64,000 nucleotides of DNA from Pseudomonas sp. GD03944 (GCF_029839275.1 NZ_JAOCAH010000004.1:62001-126000), one strand, 5' to 3'. Shown: positions 17,201-26,324, counted from the stretch's first letter. The notes: generated by a model not told the origin, from the sequence alone. A program made the numbers and translations.

Positions 17201-20200
17201 GTGGCGGAAATTGCCGCGCCGCTGGAAAAGATGGTCAAGGAATTCAAGACCAACCTGATACAGATGGACCTGGCAGAAGCCGAGCTGCTGAGCAGCGCGG
17301 AGAAACTCTTCCGCCTGGGCCTCGAACAGCTGGAAACCCGTCCCCTGGCACCGCTGCCGGGTGCCGAGGAGTTCCTGCAGCGCGCCCACAAGTTGCACCA
17401 TGACCGCCTGGAAATGGCGGAAAGCGAGCGTCAGGGCGAGCAGGGCGAGACCCGCGATCCCCAGTTGATCAGCATCTTCCTCGCCGAAGGCATGGACATC
17501 CTGCTGGACGCCGAGGACCTGCTGCGCAAATGGCGCGAGCACCCGTCCGAGCGTCAGGAGCTCAGCGCCCTGCTGGAAGAGCTGACCACCCTGGGACGTG
17601 GCGCCGAAATGGCCGAGCTGCCGCAGATCGATGAGCTCTGCGAGGCCCTGCTGGACCTCTACGGTGCGGTCGAGGAAGGCAGCCTGGCGGTCAGCGAGCG
17701 TTTCTTCAGCGAAGCCGAGCTGGCACACGAAGCCCTGATCAGTATGATGGATCAGGTCGCCGCCGGCCTGCAGGTTACTGCTCAGCCGGAACGTGTCGAG
17801 GCGCTTCGCACTCTCTTGGGCGAAGCCCTGGACCCGGGTGCCCTGGCCCTGCTCTCCAACGACGGCCAGATGGGCCTCGACGTGGTCGAGCTGGACGACG
17901 CCACGGCCGCCCTGGCGTTGGAGTCGGTCGACGAGGCGCCGGTGTTCGATATGTCCCTGGAGGACATCGCCGCTGACGCCCAGGACATCGTTGCCGATGA
18001 ACCCGTTGAGCAGCCCGCTGCTCCGGTCGCTTCGGTAGAGGCTGTCGAAGAACCTGCTGTCGTCCATGAAGCGCTGGACGAGGAAATGGTCTCCATCTTC
18101 CTCGAAGAGGCGGTGGACATCCTGGAAAGCGCCGGCCAGTCCCTGGACCGCTGGTTGAGCGAGCCGGACAACAAGGCCGCGCTGTCTTCGCTACAACGCG
18201 ATCTGCACACCCTCAAGGGCGGTGCTCGGATGGCCGAGATCCGCCCGATCGGCGATCTGGCCCATGAGCTGGAATCGCTCTACGAAGGCCTGATGGACCG
18301 CCGCTACAACCATTCGCCGTTGCTGGCCGACCTGCTTCAGCAGAGCCACGACCGCCTGGCACTGCTGCTGGACCAGCTGCAGAAGCGCGCGCCGCTGTAT
18401 CAGCCGGTTGGCCTGATCGATGCCATTCGCTCCTTTCGTCAAGGCGGCACGCCGAGCTTGCCTGTAGCGGCCTTCGTGGCCGAGCCTGTTCTTGAAGCCG
18501 AAGCCGAAGCCGAAGCCGAAGCCGAAGCCGAAGCCGAAGCCGAGCTTCTGGTCGAAGTGGACGCAGAGGTTCAGGTCGAGCCGATCGAGCTGAGCGAAGA
18601 ACTGCCACCGCTGCCGGACGTCGACGAAGCCACCGAGCTGAGCTTCGACGAGGTGCTGACACCGCGCGGCGACGAAGAACAACTGGTCGAGCTGGAACTG
18701 CTCGACCTCGAAACGCCTCCGGCGCCGGTCGAAGAGCCGGTCATCGAGACGCCGTCAGCGGCCGCCGCTGTGGTCGAAGATGACCGCGACCCCGAGCTGG
18801 TGGAGATCTTCCTGGAAGAAGGCTTCGACATCATCGACAGCTCCGGCGCCGCCTTGCAGCGCTGGATGGATGACGTCGACAACAGCCTCGAACTGGAAGC
18901 CCTGCAGCGCGACCTGCACACCCTCAAGGGCGGTGCGCGGATGGCCGAGATCCGGGAAATCGGTGACTTGGCCCACGAGCTGGAATTCCTCTACGAAGAC
19001 CTGTGTGGCGGGCGCATGCGCGCCAGCCAGGACCTGTTCGGCCTGCTCCAGGCCTGCCACGACCGTCTGGCCGAAATGCTCGACGCGGTGCGCAGCAAGC
19101 GCGCGATCCCGAACGGCGACGCCCTGATCGACACGATCAAGCGCTTCCGGGCCAACCCCAACGAACAACTGAGCATGCCGTCCGCGGTGCAGCTCAAGGC
19201 GGTGGTCGAGGAGCCGGTCGACGACGATGCCGAATCCGACATCCTCGATATCTTCCTGGAAGAAGCCGATGACCTGCTGGAAGCCATGGAAGTGGCCATC
19301 GGTCGCTGGGAAGACAGCCGTGACGACAGCGGTGCCATCGATGACATGCTGCGCGTGCTGCACACCCTCAAGGGCGGTGCGCGCCTGGCCGGTCAGAAGC
19401 GCCTGGGCGACCTGACCCACGACCTCGAACAGCACCTCACCGAAGCGCAGCAACAGGGTGCGCCGTGGCCGGAAAGCCTGTTCCTCGACGTGCAGTCGGG
19501 CTTCGAAGGGCTGCAGAAAGAAACCGATCAACTGCGCCAGCGCCTGCAGGACAGCTTCCTCGCCGAGAGCGCCGAGCCGGCGCCGGTCGAAGCCGCGCCA
19601 GCGCGCCTGCCGGAGTTGAGCACGCCGATCGTTGCCGCCAGCGAGATGCCGGCCCAAGAACTGGTGGCCAAGGTGCTGCCGTTCGTCCGCCGTGCCGAAG
19701 AAGCCGCCCAGGACGCCGCCGCGCGCCGCGCGCCGCAGGAGCTGGTCAAGGTTCCGGCCGAGCTGCTCGAAGGCCTGGTCAACCTGGCGGGTGAGACGTC
19801 GATCTTCCGTGGTCGGGTCGAACAGCAGGTCAGCGACTTCGGCTTCACCCTGAGCGAGATGGAAGCCACCATCGACCGGGTGCGCGATCAGCTGCGTCGC
19901 CTGGACACCGAAACCCAGGCGCAGATTCTCAGCCGCTACCAGGCCGAGGCCGAGCGCGCCGGTTACGAAGACTTCGACCCGCTGGAAATGGACCGCCATT
20001 CCCAGTTGCAACAGCTGTCACGCGCCCTGTTCGAATCGGCGTCCGACTTGCTGGACCTGAAGGAAACCCTGGCCGCGCGTAACCGCGATGCCGAAACCCT
20101 GTTGCTGCAACAGGCCCGGGTCAACACCGAGCTGCAGGAAGGCCTGATGCGTACGCGCATGGTGCCGTTCGATCGCCTCGTGCCGCGTCTGCGCCGTATC

Positions 20201-21622
20201 GTGCGCCAGGTGGCGGGCGAGCTGGGCAAGCAGGTCGAGTTCGTGGTCGGTAACGCCGACGGCGAAATGGACCGGACAGTCCTCGAGCGCATCGTCGCCC
20301 CGCTGGAGCACATGCTGCGCAACGCCGTCGATCACGGTATCGAAACCGCCGACAAGCGCCGCGCGGCTGGCAAGCCTGAACAGGGCACCATCCGCCTGAA
20401 CCTCGGCCGCGAGGGCGGTGACATCGTTCTGACCCTGGCTGACGACGGTGGCGGTATCCGCCTCGAAGCGGTCAAGCGCAAGGCCATCGAACGTGGCCTG
20501 ATGGACGCCGACGCCGACCTGACCGACCACGAGATTCTGCAGTTCATCCTGGAAGCCGGTTTCTCCACGGCGGAAAAGGTCACGCAGATCTCCGGCCGTG
20601 GCGTGGGCATGGACGTGGTGCACTCCGAGGTCAAGCAACTCGGCGGCTCGATGAGCATCGAGTCGACCCAGGGCGTCGGCACCACCTTCCTGATCCGCCT
20701 GCCGTTCACCGTGTCGGTCAACCGCGCGCTGATGGTGCTGTCGGGTGAAGACCTGTACGCCATCCCGCTGAACACCATCGAAGGTATCGTGCGCGTTTCG
20801 CCGTATGAGCTGGAGGCCTACTACGGCCCGGATGCGCCGCGTTTCGAATACGCCGGCCAGGCCTACGAACTGCGTTACCTCGGCGACCTGCTGAACAACG
20901 GGCAACACCCCAAGCTGGTGGGCCAGAGCCTGCCGCTGCCGGTGATCCTGGTTCGCTCCAGCGAACACGCCGTGGCGGTGCAGGTCGACTCCCTGGCGGG
21001 TTCCCGCGAGATCGTGGTGAAGAGCCTGGGCCCGCAGTTCGCCGGCGTCCATGGCATCTCCGGTGCGACCATCCTCGGGGACGGTCGCGTGGTGGTCATT
21101 CTCGACCTGCTGGCGACCATCCGGGTGCTCCACGCGCACCTGCTCAACCAGTTGCACCCACGCCTGGTCGGCCATCAGCCGACCGCGGCGGAAGTCGAGG
21201 CGGACCGCCCGACCCTGGTCATGGTGGTGGACGACTCGGTCACCGTGCGCAAGGTCACCAGCCGCCTGCTGGAGCGCAACGGCATGAACGTGCTGACGGC
21301 CAAGGACGGGGTGGACGCCATCTCCCTGCTGCAGGAGCACAAGCCCGACGTCATGCTGCTCGACATCGAGATGCCGCGCATGGACGGCTTCGAAGTGGCC
21401 ACGCTGGTGCGCCACGACGAGCGCCTGAAGGACCTGCCGATCATCATGATCACCTCGCGTACCGGTGAGAAACACCGCGAGCGGGCCATGTCCATCGGCG
21501 TCAACGAATACCTCGGCAAGCCTTACCAGGAGTCGCTGCTGCTCGGCACCATCAACCAGTTGGTTGACCGTTCCCAGTCGAACGACGCTTCCGCGAACAG
21601 TCAATCGGTCGAGCAGCCATGA
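14261..21622 (+). CDS. chpA: Hybrid sensor kinase ChpA of the Pil-Chp system
   Basis: A 2453-residue CheA-like hub kinase. Phosphotransfer modules carry candidate His at 57 (VHGTLQ), 798, 967, 1316, 1553 and 1701 (each HTLKG). Two further modules have Thr in that place: T481 (TQVRGGLAM) and T1109 (TTLGRGAEM). That is six His and two non-His sites, as in P. aeruginosa ChpA. Then come a dimerisation region (about 1825-1990), an ATPase domain (H2017 in the N box HMLRNAVDHG, DDGGG from 2061, GRGVGMDVV from 2112), a CheW-like domain, and a C-terminal receiver with phosphoacceptor D2368 (LLDIEMPRMDG). Acidic Glu/Ala/Pro linkers join the modules, including an (EA)8 tract. The start at 14261 overlaps pilK; an ATG five codons later is an alternative. 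It overlaps chpB by ATGA. Confidence 0.96.
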   Translation: MSGVAMGDRHDYVALEWVKGEIAETLKQARQALEAFVENPQDPTRMRFCLTYVHQVHGTLQMVEFYGAALLAEEMEHLSQALMEGRVANQGEALEVLMQAILQLPVYLDRIQTARRDLPMVVLPLLNDLRAARGEKLLSETSLFSPDMSGRLPALSVESLAQLRTAELPVLLRKLRQMLQMALVGVIRNQDLATNLGYMARVFARLETLCKEAPLGPLWQIASGLVEGLANGSVVNGTSVRTLLRQVDKELKRLVEEGADGINQPAPDELSKNLLFYVAKAPAQSPRIRSLKEQYRLDEALPDSEVVDEERARLAGPDRDAMRSVVAALCEELVRVKDSLDLFVRSDRSQVTELDALLAPLKQIADTLAVLGFGQPRKVIVDQIDVVHGLSLGKQAPSDAVLMDVAGALLYVEATLAGMVGPAEEGGREESHLPTTDVAQIHQLVIKEARNGLEQAKDAIIEFIASQWNHEHLARVPDLLTQVRGGLAMIPLARAAELLSACNRYIQEQLLARKAVPNWQNLDTLADAITSVEYYLERLAEDHATQGDLILDVAEESLESLGYPLKAKPSILDAVEPVEEELAPLANPLDEIEVIADEPLELQPAEESVVLEAPVLEEEPFAELAFEPELVEAQPVDSPWQDSELEIVDFSIDQPAAEPEQPQVASEAIDLQFEELSLEELNTPAQWDEAELASLELPEVELPSAPVVVEAPAPVQDKPMSMADVMAAPVQAINPPAHDVPPSLLPPPADEEPVDEELLEVFIEEVGEVLETIGEYFPKWCANTEDKDALIEVRRAFHTLKGSGRMVRALIIGELGWSIENLLNRVLDRSIEPGAAVQQVVADVVALMPALVDEFAAKAQRQRDDVDRLAATAHALAKGQPLPKTEAPAALVAEPEGSVDAAGVETDSLDGEPLEGEPLNGEPLDPQLLEIFRNEAETHLDTLVGFLADCAQELPQPVTDNLQRALHTLKGSAYMAGILPVAEIAAPLEKMVKEFKTNLIQMDLAEAELLSSAEKLFRLGLEQLETRPLAPLPGAEEFLQRAHKLHHDRLEMAESERQGEQGETRDPQLISIFLAEGMDILLDAEDLLRKWREHPSERQELSALLEELTTLGRGAEMAELPQIDELCEALLDLYGAVEEGSLAVSERFFSEAELAHEALISMMDQVAAGLQVTAQPERVEALRTLLGEALDPGALALLSNDGQMGLDVVELDDATAALALESVDEAPVFDMSLEDIAADAQDIVADEPVEQPAAPVASVEAVEEPAVVHEALDEEMVSIFLEEAVDILESAGQSLDRWLSEPDNKAALSSLQRDLHTLKGGARMAEIRPIGDLAHELESLYEGLMDRRYNHSPLLADLLQQSHDRLALLLDQLQKRAPLYQPVGLIDAIRSFRQGGTPSLPVAAFVAEPVLEAEAEAEAEAEAEAEAELLVEVDAEVQVEPIELSEELPPLPDVDEATELSFDEVLTPRGDEEQLVELELLDLETPPAPVEEPVIETPSAAAAVVEDDRDPELVEIFLEEGFDIIDSSGAALQRWMDDVDNSLELEALQRDLHTLKGGARMAEIREIGDLAHELEFLYEDLCGGRMRASQDLFGLLQACHDRLAEMLDAVRSKRAIPNGDALIDTIKRFRANPNEQLSMPSAVQLKAVVEEPVDDDAESDILDIFLEEADDLLEAMEVAIGRWEDSRDDSGAIDDMLRVLHTLKGGARLAGQKRLGDLTHDLEQHLTEAQQQGAPWPESLFLDVQSGFEGLQKETDQLRQRLQDSFLAESAEPAPVEAAPARLPELSTPIVAASEMPAQELVAKVLPFVRRAEEAAQDAAARRAPQELVKVPAELLEGLVNLAGETSIFRGRVEQQVSDFGFTLSEMEATIDRVRDQLRRLDTETQAQILSRYQAEAERAGYEDFDPLEMDRHSQLQQLSRALFESASDLLDLKETLAARNRDAETLLLQQARVNTELQEGLMRTRMVPFDRLVPRLRRIVRQVAGELGKQVEFVVGNADGEMDRTVLERIVAPLEHMLRNAVDHGIETADKRRAAGKPEQGTIRLNLGREGGDIVLTLADDGGGIRLEAVKRKAIERGLMDADADLTDHEILQFILEAGFSTAEKVTQISGRGVGMDVVHSEVKQLGGSMSIESTQGVGTTFLIRLPFTVSVNRALMVLSGEDLYAIPLNTIEGIVRVSPYELEAYYGPDAPRFEYAGQAYELRYLGDLLNNGQHPKLVGQSLPLPVILVRSSEHAVAVQVDSLAGSREIVVKSLGPQFAGVHGISGATILGDGRVVVILDLLATIRVLHAHLLNQLHPRLVGHQPTAAEVEADRPTLVMVVDDSVTVRKVTSRLLERNGMNVLTAKDGVDAISLLQEHKPDVMLLDIEMPRMDGFEVATLVRHDERLKDLPIIMITSRTGEKHRERAMSIGVNEYLGKPYQESLLLGTINQLVDRSQSNDASANSQSVEQP
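18494..18541 (+). repeat. GAAGCC hexanucleotide tandem repeat inside chpA
   Basis: Eight perfect copies of GAAGCC encode (Glu-Ala)8 at residues 1412-1427 of ChpA, in the linker between the fourth and fifth His-containing modules. Units are codon-multiple, so slippage changes linker length without a frameshift. Confidence 0.97.
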
Positions 21623-22638
21623 CAGAGAAAAGCGCAGCACGCATTGCGGTCATCGCCGACACCTCGCTGCAGCGCCATGTGCTGCAGCAGGCGCTGACCG
21701 GTAGCGGCTATCAGGTAGTGCTCAACAGCGACCCGGCGCGCCTGGACCAGGAAGCCCTGTTCGCTTGCGACACGGACCTGTGGCTGGTGGACCTGGCGCA
21801 GTCGGACGACTCGCCCCTGGTCGACAGCCTCATGGAGCAGGCCTCGGCACCGGTGCTGTTCGGCGAAGGGCATGCCCCCGAACGGCATTCGGAAAACTAC
21901 CCGCGCTGGGAGCGCCGCCTGTTCGGCAAGCTGAAGAAGCTGGTCGGCGACCCGTCCCAGGCGGTCGGCCCCAGCCTGCAGGCCTTGCTGAGCGAAGCCC
22001 AGCGCCCGAGCCGCCTGGATTTGCCGGCGGCGTTGGCCAGCACCCCGTTGCAGGCCGGCGAGCCTGCCCGTCAGGTGTGGCTGCTGGCGGCATCGCTGGG
22101 CGGTCCGGCAGCGGTGAAGAGCTTCCTCGATGCGCTGCCCGGCGGTTTGCCGGTGGGCTTCATCTACGCCCAGCACATCGACGCCAGTTTCGAATCGGCC
22201 TTGCCCCAGGCCGTTGGCCGGCACAGCCAGTGGCACGTCAACCCCGCTCGTCACGGTGATCCGGTGCGCTGCGGTGAGGTGGTGGTCGCACCGATCAGTT
22301 ACGAGCTGGGTTTCGCCGACGACGGCGCGATGCAGATCGCCGACCGTGGCTGGCCCGAGCCTTACAGCCCGTCCATCGACCAGATGATGCTCAACCTCGC
22401 CCAGCACTTCGGTGCCCTGTGCGGGGTCATCGCCTTCAGCGGCATGGGCAGTGACGGCAGCGCGGCCGCGGCCTACGTGAAACGCCAGGGCGCCGCCATC
22501 TGGACCCAGCGTGGGGACTCCTGCGCCAGCCCGAGCATGCCGGACAGCCTGCGCGAAGGCGGCTACAGCAGCCTCAGCGCGGACCCGCGCGAACTCGCCG
22601 AAGCCCTGGTCAACCACCTGGCCGAACAGTGCGCTTAA
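21619..22638 (+). CDS. chpB: CheB-like receptor methylesterase ChpB
   Basis: A 339-residue methylesterase opposing PilK. The C-terminal CheB domain keeps the catalytic triad: S159 in AASLGGPAAV, H186 in YAQHIDASF, D279 in SGMGSDGSAAA. The first about 110 residues resemble a degenerate receiver (AVIADTSLQRHVLQQALTGSGY) with poor acidic-pocket conservation, so activation by phosphorylation is uncertain. It overlaps the chpA stop by ATGA and ends 31 bases before chpC. Confidence 0.94.
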   Translation: MTEKSAARIAVIADTSLQRHVLQQALTGSGYQVVLNSDPARLDQEALFACDTDLWLVDLAQSDDSPLVDSLMEQASAPVLFGEGHAPERHSENYPRWERRLFGKLKKLVGDPSQAVGPSLQALLSEAQRPSRLDLPAALASTPLQAGEPARQVWLLAASLGGPAAVKSFLDALPGGLPVGFIYAQHIDASFESALPQAVGRHSQWHVNPARHGDPVRCGEVVVAPISYELGFADDGAMQIADRGWPEPYSPSIDQMMLNLAQHFGALCGVIAFSGMGSDGSAAAAYVKRQGAAIWTQRGDSCASPSMPDSLREGGYSSLSADPRELAEALVNHLAEQCA

Positions 22639-22669
22639 TCCGGGGCATCGCCCTGCAGAGGACATATTC

Positions 22670-23140
22670 ATGAGTCAAGCCGTAGCCACCCAGGACAGTG
22701 TCGGCAGCCTTACCGGGCTGCTGGTTCCGTTGGCTGATCGCACGCTGCTGCTGCCCAACGTCGCGGTGGCCGAGCTGATTCCCTACCGGGCGCCGCAGGT
22801 CAGCGCGGGCATGCCCGACTGGTTCCTGGGCCAGGTGGCCTGGCGTGACCTGCGCCTGCCGCTGCTCTCGTTCGAGGCGGCGTCCGGTGGTCAGGCCCAG
22901 ACCGGCGCCGGCGCGCGGGTGGCGGTGATCAACGCCCTCGGCGGCCGGCCCAAGGTGAAATTCATCGCCCTGCTGGTGCAGGGTATCCCGCGTTCGATCA
23001 AGGTGGGCACCGACCTCGTCCGCGCCGATGCTGCCCTGGCCCCTCTGGAGCTGGATGCGGTGAGCTTCGGCGACGACGTGGCGAAGATCCCGGACCTGAT
23101 CGGCCTGGAGCAGATGCTGGCGGATGCCGGTCTGATCTGA
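22670..23140 (+). CDS. chpC: CheW-like adaptor ChpC
   Basis: A 156-residue second CheW-type coupling protein of the Pil-Chp operon. The start MSQAVATQDSVGSLTGLLVPLADRTLLLPNVAVAELIPY follows an AGAGGA ribosome site. CheW-like features are WRDLRLPLLSFEAASG and a LIGLEQMLADAGLI tail. In P. aeruginosa it is proposed to link other receptors to ChpA and is not essential for twitching. Last gene of the operon, followed at once by a strong terminator. Confidence 0.92.
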   Translation: MSQAVATQDSVGSLTGLLVPLADRTLLLPNVAVAELIPYRAPQVSAGMPDWFLGQVAWRDLRLPLLSFEAASGGQAQTGAGARVAVINALGGRPKVKFIALLVQGIPRSIKVGTDLVRADAALAPLELDAVSFGDDVAKIPDLIGLEQMLADAGLI

Positions 23141-23153
23141 GCATTTCGGCCCC

Positions 23154-23187
23154 ATGAAAAAAGCCCGCAACCGCGGGCTTTTTTCAT
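23154..23187. terminator. Bidirectional terminator closing the pil-chp operon
   Basis: A perfect 15-bp stem (ATGAAAAAAGCCCGC, 23154-23168, with 23173-23187) around the tetraloop AACC, with a run of six T on each strand. It separates chpC from the convergent rsmE. Confidence 0.95.
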
Positions 23188-23200
23188 GGTGTTCGCCGGG

Positions 23201-23920
23201 CTAGAAGTCGCCCCACAGTTGCTGCGCGACGCTCAGCGCCACCACCGGGGCGGTCTCCGTGCGCAGGACCCGCGGGCCCAGACGGGCGGCATGGAAGCCG
23301 GCAGCCTTGGCGCGTTCGACTTCATCGTCCGCCAGACCGCCTTCCGGGCCGATCAGAAACGCCAGGGACTCGGGTTTGGCGTGGCTGAGCAAGGGCTCGG
23401 CGACCGGGTGCAGCACCAGTTTCAGCTGGGCCTCGGTCTGCCGGAGCCAGTCGGCCAGCAGGATCGGCGGGTGAATGAGCGGAACCACCGAGCGCCCGCA
23501 CTGCTCACAGGCGCTGATCGCCACCTGGCGCCAGTGGGCCATGCGTTTGTCGGCGCGCTCGTCCTTCAAGCGCACTTCGCAGCGTTCACTGATGATCGGG
23601 CTGATGACCTGGGCGCCGAGCTCGGTGGCCTTCTGAATCGCCCAGTCCATTCGCTCGCCCCGCGACAGCCCCTGGCCCAGGTGAATCTGCAACGGGGATT
23701 CGGGCATGCCCGCAAAGCATTCGCGCAGTTCGACGCGCACGCTCTTCTTGCCCACCTCGATCAGCTCGCCGAGAAACTCCTGGCCGCTGCCGTCGAACAG
23801 CTGCACCGCATCGCCCACCGCGTGGCGCAGCACCCGGCCGATATAATGCGCCTGGGTTTCCGGCAGTTCGTGTTGGCCGAGGCTCAGCGGTGCATCGATG
23901 AAAAAGCGGGATAGGCGCAT
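23201..23920 (-). CDS. rsmE: 16S rRNA (uracil(1498)-N(3))-methyltransferase
   Basis: A 239-residue SPOUT-class methyltransferase that methylates U1498 of 16S rRNA. An N-terminal PUA-like part (MRLSRFFIDAPL … HYIGRVLRHAVGDAVQLFDGSG) is followed by the knot domain with RGERMDWAIQKATELGAQVISPIISERC, LIGPEGGLADDEVE, and LGPRVLRTETAPVVAL, the SAM-binding knot. Normal length. It converges on chpC through the shared terminator; bioA lies upstream on the same strand, 133 bp away. Confidence 0.96.
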   Translation of the reverse strand: MRLSRFFIDAPLSLGQHELPETQAHYIGRVLRHAVGDAVQLFDGSGQEFLGELIEVGKKSVRVELRECFAGMPESPLQIHLGQGLSRGERMDWAIQKATELGAQVISPIISERCEVRLKDERADKRMAHWRQVAISACEQCGRSVVPLIHPPILLADWLRQTEAQLKLVLHPVAEPLLSHAKPESLAFLIGPEGGLADDEVERAKAAGFHAARLGPRVLRTETAPVVALSVAQQLWGDF

Positions 23921-24053
23921 GGCATCACTGTGGGTAGCAAGAAACGGAAGCGGGCAAGCTTAAAGCTTTCCAGGGGCGGACGAGTAGGGTGAATGACGCC
24001 CTTTTCATCCACCGCGCGTCGCTGCGATGGATTGGCAAGGCGTCATCGCCCCT

Positions 24054-25460
24054 TCAGCCCGGATCGCGGAACCCCGGGTAGTGGGGATTGCCCTGGGCCA
24101 CACTGACCGAAGTACGGGTGGCCAGGTCGATGCCTTCGCTCGCCACCTCGGCGAGGAAGTCGATCTGCTCCTCGGTGATCACGTAGGGCGGCAGGAAGTA
24201 CACCACGCTGCCCAGCGGCCGGAGCAATGCACCACGCGTCAGCGCATGCTGATACACCTGCAGGCCACGGCGTTCCTGCCAGGGGTAGGCGGTCTTGCTG
24301 GCCTTGTCCTGCACCATCTCGATGGCCAGGGCCATGCCGGTCTGGCGCACCTCGGCCACGTGCGGGTGATCGACCAGGTGTGCGGTGGCGCTGGCCATGC
24401 GCGTGGCGAGCCGCTTGTTGGCCTCGATCACGCCGTCCTGCTCGAAGATGTCCAGGGTCGCCAGGGCCGCCGCGCAGGCCAGCGGGTTGCCGGTGTAGGT
24501 GTGCGAATGGAGGAAGGCACGCAGGGTCGCATAGTCGTCGTAGAAGGCGCTGTAGACCTCATCGGTGGTCAGCACGGCAGCCATGGGCAGGTAGCCGCCG
24601 GTGAGGGCCTTCGACAGGACCAGGAAGTCCGGGGTGATGCCGGCCTGCTCGCAGGCGAACAGCGTGCCGGTGCGGCCGAAACCGACGGCGATCTCGTCGT
24701 GGATCAGGTGCACGCCGTAACGGTCGCAGGCTTCGCGCAACAGGGTCAGGTAGACCGGGTGGTACATGCGCATGCCGCCAGCGCCCTGGATCAGCGGCTC
24801 GACGATCACGGCGGCGACTTCGTGGTGATGCTCGGCCAGGGTCTGTTCCATGTGGGCGAACATCGTCCGCGAATGGTCTTCCCAGCTCACGCCTTCGGGG
24901 CGCAGGTAGCAGTCCGGGCTGGGCACCTTGAGGGTGTCGAGCAGCAGCGCCTTGTAGGTGTCGGTGAACAGCGCCACGTCGCCCACCGACATCGCCGCCA
25001 CGGTTTCGCCGTGGTAGCTGTTGCTCAGGGTGATGAAGCGCTTCTTCGCCGCTTTGCCGCTGTTGAGCCAGTAGTGAAAGCTCATCTTCAGCGCCACCTC
25101 GATGCCCGAGGAGCCGTTGTCGGCGTAGAACACCCGGTTCAAACCGTCCGGTGTGAGGCGCACCAGGCGCTCGGACAGCTCGATCACCGGCTGGTGGCTG
25201 AAGCCGGCGAGCATCACGTGTTCCAGCTGGTCGACCTGGTCCTTGATGCGCTGGCTGATACGCGGGTTGGCGTGGCCGAACACGTTGACCCACCAGGAGC
25301 TGACCGCGTCGAGGTAGCGCTTGCCGTCGAAGTCTTCCAGCCACACGCCCTCGCCGCGTTTTATCGGGATCAGCGGCAGGCGCTCGTGGTCCTTCATCTG
25401 CGTACAGGGGTGCCAGAGGACCTCCAGGTCACGCTGCATCCAGTGGTCGTTCAGGCTCAT
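24054..25460 (-). CDS. bioA: Adenosylmethionine-8-amino-7-oxononanoate aminotransferase
   Basis: A 468-residue class III PLP aminotransferase that makes 7,8-diaminopelargonic acid in biotin synthesis, using SAM as amino donor. BioA-type start MSLNDHWMQRDLEVLWHPCTQMKDHE. The PLP lysine is K284 (LVLSKALTGGY) and the cofactor Asp is D255 in HLIHDEIAVGFGRTG. ATG at 25460 follows GGGAGAA; a TTG five codons earlier exists but would bury that site. It stands alone, away from a bioBFHCD cluster, and is divergent from the cytochrome b gene. Confidence 0.95.
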   Translation of the reverse strand: MSLNDHWMQRDLEVLWHPCTQMKDHERLPLIPIKRGEGVWLEDFDGKRYLDAVSSWWVNVFGHANPRISQRIKDQVDQLEHVMLAGFSHQPVIELSERLVRLTPDGLNRVFYADNGSSGIEVALKMSFHYWLNSGKAAKKRFITLSNSYHGETVAAMSVGDVALFTDTYKALLLDTLKVPSPDCYLRPEGVSWEDHSRTMFAHMEQTLAEHHHEVAAVIVEPLIQGAGGMRMYHPVYLTLLREACDRYGVHLIHDEIAVGFGRTGTLFACEQAGITPDFLVLSKALTGGYLPMAAVLTTDEVYSAFYDDYATLRAFLHSHTYTGNPLACAAALATLDIFEQDGVIEANKRLATRMASATAHLVDHPHVAEVRQTGMALAIEMVQDKASKTAYPWQERRGLQVYQHALTRGALLRPLGSVVYFLPPYVITEEQIDFLAEVASEGIDLATRTSVSVAQGNPHYPGFRDPG

Positions 25461-25759
25461 CGGCGGTTCTCCCAATCATCTGCGGCAAGCCTACCAGATG
25501 GTCCGGCGGGGTGGGGCCGACAGGCCCGGAACAGGGCCGGTGAGAGCTGTGCCGCTGGTCGTCGATAACGCACCGCTGGGTGCCGCGCCAGGGAACTCGG
25601 ATCGGCGCGTCTGGACTAATCTCAGTCATGGCAGAAGGCCAGAATACGCATCGTATTTCTCGATATTTCAAAGCGAAATTTTCCGCTTTTTATCGATAGG
25701 TTTGTTGTTAGTCTTGCCTCCATTATTCGCACCTGATTTTTCCTGCGGAGCCCTCTTTC
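25461..25759. other. Divergent intergenic region bioA / cytochrome b561
   Basis: About 300 bp without a gene. The right half (25640-25740) is notably AT-rich and must hold the cytochrome b promoter. Short inverted repeats are visible (ATACG-CAT-CGTAT at about 25645-25657 and ATTTC-N5-GAAAT at about 25667-25681), but I cannot assign them to a regulator. No BirA-type operator was recognised. Confidence 0.4.
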
Positions 25760-26305
25760 ATGCAGTTGCGCAACTCTTCCGACCGTTATGGCCTGGTCAG
25801 CATCCTGCTGCACTGGCTGGTGGCCCTGGCGGTTTTCGGCCTCTTCGGTCTCGGCTACTGGATGGTCGGTCTCGACTACTACAGCGGCTGGTACAAGACC
25901 GGCCCGGACCTGCACAAAAGCATCGGCATCGTGCTGTTCGTGGTGATGCTCGCCCGTCTGCTCTGGCGCTGGATCAGCCCGGCACCCCAGGCCCTTTCTT
26001 CCCATGGACGCATGACGCGCCTGGGGGCCAAGTTCGGCCACCTGTTCCTGTACCTGGGCCTGTTCGTGCTGATGATTTCCGGCTACCTGATCTCCACCGC
26101 CGATGGGCGCGGGATTCCGGTGTTCGGCCTGTTCGACGTGCCGGCGACCCTGACCAGCATTCCGGACCAGGAAGATCTGGCCGGCCTGGTGCATGAATAC
26201 CTGGCCTGGGCACTGGTGATCTTCGCCGGTATCCATGGCCTGGCTGCCCTGAAACACCATTTCATCGACCGTGATCGCACCCTGACCCGCATGTTCGGAC
26301 GCTGA
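25760..26305 (+). CDS. cybB: Cytochrome b561 family membrane protein
   Basis: A 181-residue four-helix inner-membrane dihaem cytochrome b. Candidate haem ligands are H18 (ILLHWLVAL), H52 (LHKSIGIVL), H145 ([10 protein letters not shown]) and H159 (AGIHGLAAL), the usual pattern of one pair on each side. Such proteins pass electrons from quinol, in E. coli CybB with superoxide:ubiquinone oxidoreductase activity. It sits 74 bases upstream of a YceI protein, a very common pairing in proteobacteria. Confidence 0.9.
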   Translation: MQLRNSSDRYGLVSILLHWLVALAVFGLFGLGYWMVGLDYYSGWYKTGPDLHKSIGIVLFVVMLARLLWRWISPAPQALSSHGRMTRLGAKFGHLFLYLGLFVLMISGYLISTADGRGIPVFGLFDVPATLTSIPDQEDLAGLVHEYLAWALVIFAGIHGLAALKHHFIDRDRTLTRMFGR

Positions 26306-26324
26306 TCGCTCACACACCTGTTCA

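Noticed and set aside
18494..18541. GAAGCC repeat as a CRISPR or regulatory array
   Set aside because: No spacers; it is a coding hexanucleotide tract.
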